This document shows, in pieces, positions 1 to 5,728 of a stretch of 12,026 nt of DNA. Numbering within the stretch: the first letter of the stretch is position 1; each line of letters opens with the position of its first letter. The stretch is from Candidatus Margulisiibacteriota bacterium. GTDB lineage: Bacteria; Margulisbacteria; Termititenacia; Termititenacales; Termititenacaceae. The notes below the pieces were generated by a model. That model was not told the DNA's origin. It ran no database searches and was given only the letters and a program-made list of their open reading frames with translations. Made by a program: the position numbers and the translations under genes. The DNA lies in NCBI GenBank assembly GCA_031279305.1, contig JAITIS010000007.1:1-12026 (forward strand). Reading direction: 5' to 3'.

Positions 1-2225
1 TGAGACAGTTTGCTAAAATATCTGGCCAGCTGTTGCAAACCAGCTGGTGTTTTTAATAATTTCTCCAGTTTTTTCGTCACGGCTTTCCGCGCCCGCGGCG
101 GCAATTCTGACAGATTGTCCAGCAGGGCAAGCGCGTCTTCCGCGGACAGGCTGAACACGGCGTTTGCCATCGTTTCAGTCAGAAGCTGTTTGTCCGCTTC
201 GGTCATATTTTTCAGGAGCGCGGGATAGGCGAGCCGGATATCCGGCTCGCGGCTGATTTGTTCATTATGAACGCTCAATGCCGTCAATCCGCCCTGCTGT
301 TTGGCCTTCTGTTTATGGTCAGCTTTTGCCTGATTGGCAAACCCCTGAAAAATTATCTGGACAAAAGGGGTCAGCATTTTTATTTCTTGTTTTTTTGTTT
401 CGGCATTAAGCTCTTTTGTATGCTCCTCTGCCTTGAAGTTCTCCCCGTGTATTTCTTGTAAAATTTCAAGGGCTTTTTCCGCCGCTATCTTGTGTATCCA
501 CGGCAGGTATATTTCTGGGAATTTTTCAATATTTTTGACATCGCTATTTAGCAGCAGGGGTATCATCGCAAAAGCCACTAGCGCGTCGCCAATACTCCCG
601 CTGGCGGCGGATGTGGCCAGCCGGATAGCGTTTATTTGTTTGTCGAGATTGGCAAGCGCGTCCTTGCTGGCTTCCGCGGTTGAAAATAAACTGTTCTTGA
701 TGAACGCGACCGCTTCGGCGTCCAGATTGCCCAGATTTTTCGTGGATTTTACCAGATTGTCCAGCGCGACGTTCAATGTTTTTAATTTGTTTTCGTCTAC
801 CGGCGGCGAGTTTTGTAGTTGCGCAATAGCCTCTTCCAGTTTTGCAGCCGCCTCTCTGTTCACCCCGGCCTGCTGTTCTATTTCCGCCAAAAATTCCAGC
901 ACAGCAGTTCTGGTTTTTTCCAGCGCTTGATTGAACTCCTTTTTTTCCTGTTCTGTTCTTTCTATCTCATTAAATTCATCCCGCGCCTTATCCTGCAGCG
1001 ACTGCAACCGCCCTCTGGCGGCCTGCGCGCTTTTGAGTATGTCGTCTATCGCGGCGGCGAGCGGTTTCTCTGTATCTTGTGTGTCTGCCCCCCCCCCTAC
1101 GCTAGATATAGCGTGTCCGCTGTCCGACGGCGCTGATTTCGGGGCGGGAGCGGCGAGGGTATGCAGAGCTCCGTCTATAGCCTGCCCTAATTTTTCGCCG
1201 CGGATGATGAAGTCCGCGCCCCAGTTTTCTTTTCTGCCTAACTCGATCAAACCCGCGTTTATTTGTTGTAACCATTTTAGTTTTTCCGCGTCTCCGTCTA
1301 TTACAGCCTGGTTGAAATCGGCCTCAAGAGCGTCCTGCAATAAAACACCCTGTTTTTTTGTCAATCCGATTTCGTTTTTCAATAAACTAAAATCGCCGCG
1401 CAGGGCTCTCTCCATAGCCGGCGCGCTAACATTTTTACTGCCGACAATATCCAGCAGAACGCGCTGGGTATGGTTGGTGTTGAGATTTAAGCCAAAAAAA
1501 TCTCTGGCCAGCGGTCTTAATTCCGGGCGGACTGTGGCGTTTAGAACAATTCTATTGGCGAGGTCTGAATTTTTGAGTATATGTTCATTGATGGTGTTTT
1601 TCAGCGCGGCGGCATTTTCCAAAGAAACCCCGCCGAGCAGATTTAGAATATAACTGTCATCGTCCAGTAATTTAATTGCGGCGGTAAATAATTCTCTCAT
1701 CTCTGGATTACTGGCAATTCTGGCCAGATTGGCGAGGATGTCTTTTAATGCTGAATTTATATCACGTCCTGAACTCTTAGCCGCATTTCTCACCGCTTCG
1801 AGGCCGCCGGCGATGCCGAGCTTTTTGAGCGCTTGGTCTAACTCGTCGAGATTGTTTACTCCCTCTGCTCCCCCTAGCTTCTGCGCATTCCACGCCTGCA
1901 AAACATCCTTTGCTTGTGTCTCGGTTAGGTCGTATTTTTGCGCGTCTGCGGCGGGGACAGCGGCGGCTTCAAGTTTCCGAATAATCTGACCGGCGTGGTT
2001 AATAATTTTTTGTTTATTAGTGTCACTAATTTCCAAATTTTGGATCGCTGTTTTTATATCATCTAATGTTTCGCAAGAAATCAGAACCTGTTCTACTGTT
2101 TTTATTTCACGCCCCTGCCAAAAGCTTAATTGTAGTATGTTGTCTAAATCATTTTGAATACCATCATCATTGATATTTGATACTATACGTGACCCGACAG
2201 TCATACTGCAAAATAAAAGTCTCAT
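1..2225 (-). CDS. Large alpha-helical protein of unknown function, 3' end cut off by the window edge
   Basis: The minus-strand frame is open from an ATG at 2225 to the left edge, giving at least 741 residues (MRLLFCSMTVG...). The start is set by GGAGGG at 2234-2239, 8 nt upstream; another ATG at 2232 is out of frame and soon stops. I recognise no family. There is no convincing signal peptide or membrane span, so a cytoplasmic location is likely. It is rich in Ala, Leu, Asn, Glu and Lys and predicted almost wholly helical. Residues about 1-355 form one helical part. About 357-388 is a Pro/Ser/Gly/Ala linker containing GGGA (377-380), which is encoded by the ten-G run. About 407-471 is strongly coiled-coil-like (LQSLQDKARDEFNEIERTEQ and onward). 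The rest is again helical. A one-base change in the G run would stop translation soon afterwards. It is divergent from the 349-aa gene at 2458, which is also Ala/Leu/Asn-rich, so the two may be functionally linked. That the ORF is real is well supported; its role is unknown. Confidence 0.8.
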   Translation of the reverse strand, partial: MRLLFCSMTVGSRIVSNINDDGIQNDLDNILQLSFWQGREIKTVEQVLISCETLDDIKTAIQNLEISDTNKQKIINHAGQIIRKLEAAAVPAADAQKYDLTETQAKDVLQAWNAQKLGGAEGVNNLDELDQALKKLGIAGGLEAVRNAAKSSGRDINSALKDILANLARIASNPEMRELFTAAIKLLDDDSYILNLLGGVSLENAAALKNTINEHILKNSDLANRIVLNATVRPELRPLARDFFGLNLNTNHTQRVLLDIVGSKNVSAPAMERALRGDFSLLKNEIGLTKKQGVLLQDALEADFNQAVIDGDAEKLKWLQQINAGLIELGRKENWGADFIIRGEKLGQAIDGALHTLAAPAPKSAPSDSGHAISSVGGGADTQDTEKPLAAAIDDILKSAQAARGRLQSLQDKARDEFNEIERTEQEKKEFNQALEKTRTAVLEFLAEIEQQAGVNREAAAKLEEAIAQLQNSPPVDENKLKTLNVALDNLVKSTKNLGNLDAEAVAFIKNSLFSTAEASKDALANLDKQINAIRLATSAASGSIGDALVAFAMIPLLLNSDVKNIEKFPEIYLPWIHKIAAEKALEILQEIHGENFKAEEHTKELNAETKKQEIKMLTPFVQIIFQGFANQAKADHKQKAKQQGGLTALSVHNEQISREPDIRLAYPALLKNMTEADKQLLTETMANAVFSLSAEDALALLDNLSELPPRARKAVTKKLEKLLKTPAGLQQLARYFSKLS
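229..250. repeat. Perfect 22-bp palindrome inside a coding region
   Basis: The half-site GCGAGCCGGAT is followed at once by its exact reverse complement, with no spacer. It lies in the large minus-strand gene (about residues 659-666, including EPDIRL). The symmetry ends at both flanks (G at 228, G at 251). Its function is unknown; it could be a chance result of the Arg/Pro/Asp codons or a protein-binding site. Confidence 0.8.
1088..1097. repeat. Homopolymer run, C10 (G10 in the coding strand)
   Basis: Ten consecutive C on the plus strand lie inside the large minus-strand gene, in codons 377-380, within a low-complexity linker. With ten bases the frame is open on both sides. With nine or eleven the reading frame meets a stop within about 30 codons. 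It is either a phase-variation tract or a spot prone to sequencing and assembly error. Confidence 0.9.
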
Positions 2226-2233
2226 TATTCATA

Positions 2234-2239
2234 CCCTCC
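2234..2239 (-). promoter_or_regulatory. Ribosome binding site GGAGGG of the large minus-strand gene
   Basis: GGAGGG lies 8 nt before the ATG at 2225. It selects that start over the out-of-frame ATG at 2232, which would sit only 1 nt from the site, and over the in-frame internal ATG at 2204, which has no Shine-Dalgarno sequence. Confidence 0.75.
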
Positions 2240-2322
2240 ATAGCTCAAAATACCCAGTTTTAGCAAAAAAATACCTATGTCTGTAGCAATTAAGTATCGT
2301 TTAACTACGTAAAATAAATGTA

Positions 2323-2352
2323 TTGATTTTTCCTGTTACATTTTGGTAAGAT
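2323..2352 (+). promoter_or_regulatory. Candidate sigma70-type promoter for the 349-aa gene
   Basis: TTGATT (2323-2328) and TAAGAT (2347-2352) are separated by 18 nt and each matches 4 of 6 consensus bases. The expected transcription start, about 7 nt after the -10 box, falls at about 2359. That is the first base or so of the three-hairpin element, so the element would form the very 5' end of the mRNA. In AT-rich DNA such matches are common, so this is a suggestion only. Confidence 0.35.
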
Positions 2353-2359
2353 TGTTAAA

Positions 2360-2436
2360 GACCCCACCGACCGCCTGCGGCGGTCGCCTCCCCTATAAAT
2401 AGGGGAGCTGTCAGTTGCAAGGCTGACCGAGGGGTC
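2360..2436 (+). repeat. Three-hairpin element closed by an outer stem (dispersed palindromic repeat or structured leader)
   Basis: The outer arms GACCCC (2360-2365) and GGGGTC (2431-2436) can pair. They enclose three hairpins. The first is CGACCGCC/GGCGGTCG (2368-2375 with 2379-2386). The second is CTCCCCTAT/ATAGGGGAG (2388-2396 with 2399-2407). The third is GTCAGTT/GGCTGAC (2410-2416 with 2421-2427), which uses two G-U pairs and closes a GCAA loop of GNRA type. The whole 77-nt unit ends 9 nt before the AAGGAG of the next gene. The CTCCCCTAT...ATAGGGGAG core with a ...GAGGGGTC end resembles dispersed palindromic (MITE/REP-like) repeats known in many bacterial genomes. Only one copy is in this window. 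A cis-acting RNA leader is the alternative. Confidence 0.7.
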
Positions 2437-2457
2437 GTAAACAACAAGGAGTGTTGT

Positions 2458-3507
2458 ATGCCGCCAGCATTAGTAAGGTCTGTTTCGTATTTGAATGAAT
2501 ATGCCCAGAAATTTGCGCATCGTCAGGCTACAGACCCCAATAAAATACAGGTTTCATATAAGTACTATCCTGCCTATCCTGCTGAGGCGGAAATTTATGA
2601 CAGAGTAATGGCCCTAGGAGGCGATTTAGAGGAGATAGATACTGTTTTAGAATTTGCCTTGGCGACATATTATTCACCATCAGTTGTGAGCATCAGGCCA
2701 CCGGATGCCACTGAATTATTGCCGGCAAACAATAGAAATTCCGCTCTTAAACTATCGTTAGCAGTATATAAAGAATTAGTAGAAATAAAGTTTTTAGATT
2801 CTAATAATAGAAATGCAATTGGCCGATATGAAGGTGTGTTGAAATTTATTAGTGATAATAGCGGCATCTCCCGCGCGGACATCGAGGCCTATTTCCGGCA
2901 GGGCATTGGCGCGCTTGTCGCCGAAACTGTCGACGCGGAGTTTAATAAGATTAGTTTTCCGTTATATAGATATAATGCCATATTGACACGCACTACTGGC
3001 AATCAATATATTTTAAGTTATAAGGACGTAAATGATGTTGTTAAAGAACTGCCCCCTGCTTCGCTGGAAACATTACTGGCTACGATGCGGCGAACTTCTG
3101 GTTTTGAGACAAGCGATGTAGACACCGTCAACGCGCAGGCCGCGCTGATACCGGCGGCGGTGTACGCCAGATGGCAGAGAGAGCTTGGCATTATCAATGG
3201 TCTGGATACATTAAAAAACGCGCTGACGGATTTTTATCTCGCGCCTACCCAGGCTAATTACAATATCCTGCTAGGCATATACGCCAAAAACCGCGCTGTT
3301 GAGCTGGGCAATCAAGGCAATGCGCTTTTTCAGCGGACTGTGATAAATAGACTGGTGACTACCCTGAGCAGTTTGAATAACGGGCTGGCCGAAAAAGTCA
3401 CCGGCGATATGCAGAGAGTGAATATCCGCAATACAGCCGCGGCTTTAACAGACGCTAAATATCAGGCGTTCTCTACCCCATTTGGCGTCGGCGGCGGCAG
3501 GGATTAA
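2458..3507 (+). CDS. Protein of unknown function, 349 aa, with patchy base composition
   Basis: The ATG at 2458 is preceded by AAGGAG (2446-2451) at 6 nt, a strong start. The product is a soluble-looking, mostly helical protein with no signal peptide, membrane span or motif I recognise. It is rich in Ala, Leu, Asn and Tyr and ends in a short Gly tail (GVGGGRD). Base composition varies sharply inside the gene: the row 2761-2820 is 20% GC, 2881-2940 is 63%, 2941-3000 is 32% and 3121-3180 is 68% (counted by hand). The first third uses AT-ending codons and the last third GC-ending ones, which points to recombination between donors of different composition. It is divergent from the large helical gene at 2225 and convergent with lnt. 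Its leader carries the three-hairpin element. The ORF is real with good confidence; its function is unknown. Confidence 0.8.
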   Translation: MPPALVRSVSYLNEYAQKFAHRQATDPNKIQVSYKYYPAYPAEAEIYDRVMALGGDLEEIDTVLEFALATYYSPSVVSIRPPDATELLPANNRNSALKLSLAVYKELVEIKFLDSNNRNAIGRYEGVLKFISDNSGISRADIEAYFRQGIGALVAETVDAEFNKISFPLYRYNAILTRTTGNQYILSYKDVNDVVKELPPASLETLLATMRRTSGFETSDVDTVNAQAALIPAAVYARWQRELGIINGLDTLKNALTDFYLAPTQANYNILLGIYAKNRAVELGNQGNALFQRTVINRLVTTLSSLNNGLAEKVTGDMQRVNIRNTAAALTDAKYQAFSTPFGVGGGRD

Positions 3508-3559
3508 CGGACAGCGGCTGATTAGTTTGCGGGAGTAGGCGGGAACGGAGTTTTGATAA

Positions 3560-3576
3560 GCGCGCGGCGGGCGCGC
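3560..3576. terminator. GC-rich hairpin between convergent genes, possible weak terminator
   Basis: GCGCGC (3560-3565) and GCGCGC (3571-3576) pair around a 5-nt loop in the 73-bp gap between the stop of the 349-aa gene and the stop of lnt. On the minus strand it begins 4 nt after the lnt stop, but only TT follows the stem. On the plus strand AAAA follows. The U-tract expected of an intrinsic terminator is therefore poor in both directions. Confidence 0.35.
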
Positions 3577-3580
3577 AAAA

Positions 3581-4912
3581 TCAATACGGCACATCCCAGA
3601 TGATATTGCCGGAAGCAAAAGCCGGCAGGCCGGCCAGTATCTCGCCCCGCGGAGAAATAACCGCCGAGATGCCGTCCTCGGCCACCCGCAGTAGATGCCT
3701 GCGGCTTTCCACCGCGCGAAAAACATTGAAATGCAGATTTAGCTGATGTTCGGCCAGCGAGCGCGACCAGCCGTCCGAAGACACATTGACGATGAAATCC
3801 GGCCGCTGGCGCATAAACCCGCGCACATACGCGCCGTCCGCCGCTTCATAGCAGATAAGCGGCGCCACCCGCAGTCCGGGCTGGATAGAAAAAATATTGC
3901 GGTCGGAGCCGGGACGGTAAACGCCGGCGGCAATTTTATTGCGGATAAAATACGGCAGAAACGGCAGATGATAATTTGCCGTTTCCATAAAAGGAATGAG
4001 TTTTTGTTTGTAATGCGCGCCCCGCACGGCGCCGCCGCGGTCAATATAAAAAACCGCGTTGTAATTGTCGTTAAAACGCAGGGAAAAACTATCCGTGGCG
4101 CGGTTGCCCAGTATAAGACCGGCGTCCAGCCTGGACAGCAGCACGCGCAGACGCTGAGCCGCTGTCCGGTCTTCGCGCAGAGACCTGCCGACCGCCACCT
4201 CCGGCCAGACATACAGCTCCGGTTTATACGGCGCGGCTTGGAGGCAGGCCTGAGTGTAAGCATCCCAGAATAATTCCTCTGTGACCGCCGGATTATCCAG
4301 CCGCAGGCCGGTTTGGATCAAAGCCACCCGGATCGATTTTGTGTATTTAACCGGCGGAATATAATTTGCCGCGGCGACAAGCAGGAGCAAAGCCAGCGCC
4401 CATCCCCAGCGCAGTCTGCGGCGTTTGAACAGGTCATAGAAAATAAGATTGACCGCGTAAACAAACCACGACACCAGCCAGATGCCGCCCAGAGCCGCCA
4501 GCTGGCGCGCCGCGTAAATATTCCACTGGGTGTAGCCGATAATCTGAAAAGGCAAAGCGTAATCGCTGCAAAGCCGCAGAGCTTCAAAAAACACCAGCGC
4601 GACGCTGAACAAAAACAGCCAATTTTTGCGCAAAAAATAACGCGCCGTCCAAAAACCGGGCAGACTGCCCGCGGCAAACACAAAACTGATGAGCAGCCAG
4701 CCGGGGATATTCGTATGCGCCAGCCAGACAAAATACAAAAGATTGAAAACTAACAACAGCCAGAAATAATAAACGGCGGACACCCCGGAAGTCACGAGCC
4801 AGAACAAAGGCAGGCAGGACAGATAAGCCAGAGCGCCCAGATTAAAAGGCGGATAGCTCAAAAGGCTCAAAAGCAGATAGGCCAAGCTAAGGCTTAGGCG
4901 TTTTATATTCAT
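3581..4912 (-). CDS. lnt: Apolipoprotein N-acyltransferase
   Basis: Lnt transfers an acyl chain from a phospholipid to the N-terminal cysteine of diacylated lipoproteins in the inner membrane, the last step of lipoprotein maturation. From the ATG at 4912 the protein has 443 residues, somewhat short for a family near 500. About residues 1-190 are a hydrophobic multi-span part. About 193-443 are the periplasmic nitrilase-type domain. The expected triad is present: Glu238 in VWPE, Lys302 in HYKQKLIPF and Cys354 in APLICYEA. The later block SSDGWSRSLAEHQ...FRAVESRRHLLRVAEDGISAVI is typical of Lnt. The usual PFGE reads PFME here (residues 307-310), so the Gly is replaced but the Glu kept. GGGAAGGA at 4917-4924 supports the ATG at 4912 rather than the in-frame ATG at 4936. 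The start overlaps the previous gene by 26 nt, so translation is probably coupled. It is the last gene of the operon. Confidence 0.93.
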   Translation of the reverse strand: MNIKRLSLSLAYLLLSLLSYPPFNLGALAYLSCLPLFWLVTSGVSAVYYFWLLLVFNLLYFVWLAHTNIPGWLLISFVFAAGSLPGFWTARYFLRKNWLFLFSVALVFFEALRLCSDYALPFQIIGYTQWNIYAARQLAALGGIWLVSWFVYAVNLIFYDLFKRRRLRWGWALALLLLVAAANYIPPVKYTKSIRVALIQTGLRLDNPAVTEELFWDAYTQACLQAAPYKPELYVWPEVAVGRSLREDRTAAQRLRVLLSRLDAGLILGNRATDSFSLRFNDNYNAVFYIDRGGAVRGAHYKQKLIPFMETANYHLPFLPYFIRNKIAAGVYRPGSDRNIFSIQPGLRVAPLICYEAADGAYVRGFMRQRPDFIVNVSSDGWSRSLAEHQLNLHFNVFRAVESRRHLLRVAEDGISAVISPRGEILAGLPAFASGNIIWDVPY

Positions 4913-5723
4913 ACAATCCTTCCCTGAGTTTAGCATTTTCCGCGGTAAAAATTATTTCTAAATTACGCAGTTCTTTTTGCGTCAGACGCTCCGGCGTGTA
5001 CTGCGGATCAGGCGCGTACCAGCTCTGCTCCCGCAGATAAGCCTGTATTTTGGGACTGCGGAAAATTTTGCCTTTCCGGGCTTCGATCAACGCGCGGAGC
5101 AATTCCAGCTCCTCGACGTTCTTGCCCGCCAGCTCCTCCGGCGCAAAAATTTGCGCGGCGTCTCTATTCCAGCGCAGTCCTTTTTTTTCATAAGCATATT
5201 TCCGGCCTTTATAGACAAAAGTAAAATGCGGCATGTTGTCCAAAACGCTGAAATGCAGAGCCACGGGTTTGGCTTCTTTGACAACGCCGCTGTTTAACTC
5301 AGCCAGATAGTATGCGCCAGACCAGCGGAAAATTACTTCTTTGATCCGGTCGCCGTCCAGATCCTCCTGCACGTAAATATCCGTCAGTCTCTCTCTGAGC
5401 CAAAAAACCCCGGCAGGCGGCGGCGCCGGGCGTAATTCTGTATTCCGGCTGGCGGTTAAATTGACCGCCGGCGTAAAAGTTATGGCGTATTTGTCCGTCG
5501 CCAAAACACCGCCTCTTAGCTCCGCGGCTTTTACCGCTTCGGGCAGGCGGTACACCGGCCTATAATAGGCGCCTGCTTTGAGATAAATCTGCCGGTCTGT
5601 CAGCAAAATATTTTTTTGCTGAATAACGCCCGCCCATAAAACTATCTGCGCGGTCGGCACAGGATGCACCCAGTCCAGCGCCCAGATTTCAGCCAATAAA
5701 ATCAGCCAGAATAACCGCCGCAT
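4887..5723 (-). CDS. Secreted protein with a YARHG domain
   Basis: A 278-aa exported protein. An N-terminal hydrophobic stretch (MRRLFWLILLAEIWALDW) looks like a signal peptide or signal anchor; there is no lipobox cysteine. The C-terminal part (about residues 204-262) matches the YARHG domain pattern: ELELLRALIEARKGKIF, then a short helix, then QSWYAPDPQYT and a closing LRNLEIIFTAEN. In this family the signature is usually written IYARHG; here it reads IEARKG, so it is a divergent member. YARHG domains are found in extracytoplasmic bacterial proteins and have no firmly assigned activity. A DLDGD motif at 121-125 could bind calcium, as in FG-GAP or EF-hand-like loops. I prefer the ATG at 5723, with GAGGG at 5734-5738 ten nt upstream, over the TTG at 5732, which is only 1 nt from that site. 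It starts 5 nt after the preceding gene and overlaps lnt by 26 nt. Confidence 0.8.
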   Translation of the reverse strand: MRRLFWLILLAEIWALDWVHPVPTAQIVLWAGVIQQKNILLTDRQIYLKAGAYYRPVYRLPEAVKAAELRGGVLATDKYAITFTPAVNLTASRNTELRPAPPPAGVFWLRERLTDIYVQEDLDGDRIKEVIFRWSGAYYLAELNSGVVKEAKPVALHFSVLDNMPHFTFVYKGRKYAYEKKGLRWNRDAAQIFAPEELAGKNVEELELLRALIEARKGKIFRSPKIQAYLREQSWYAPDPQYTPERLTQKELRNLEIIFTAENAKLREGLYEYKTPKP

Positions 5724-5728
5724 TTTTT

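Larger units (their letters stand above)
2226..2457. other. Divergent intergenic region
   Basis: This 232-bp gap separates two divergently transcribed genes of unknown function. Bases 2240-2359 are AT-rich, as expected for promoters. Bases 2360-2436 are GC-rich and folded (see the three-hairpin element). A candidate promoter for the plus-strand gene is visible. I could not pick a convincing promoter for the minus-strand gene. Confidence 0.8.

Noticed and set aside
1088..1097. A true frameshift that breaks the large gene
   Set aside because: With the ten bases as given, the frame is open through both sides, so the gene reads as intact here.
433..1653. Two long plus-strand reading frames (433-930 and 931-1653) opposite the large minus-strand gene
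   Set aside because: They lack good ribosome binding sites and give Ser/Phe/Cys-rich, low-quality translations. The minus strand has one continuous 741-codon frame with a strong Shine-Dalgarno sequence that covers the whole region.
2360..2436. A tRNA, suggested by the cloverleaf-like layout of 77 nt
   Set aside because: There is no T-loop consensus, no CCA or discriminator pattern, and the middle hairpin would have a loop of only about 2 nt, with no room for an anticodon.
3746..4753. Plus-strand frames at 3746-4273 and 4313-4753 opposite lnt
   Set aside because: They are antisense shadows of a clearly recognised lnt; their Arg/Gln/Pro-rich translations show no motif.
4934..4936. ATG at 4936 as the lnt start
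   Set aside because: It gives the extra residues MLNSGKDC ahead of the hydrophobic N-terminus, whereas the ATG at 4912 has GGGAAGGA just upstream and leads straight into the first membrane segment.
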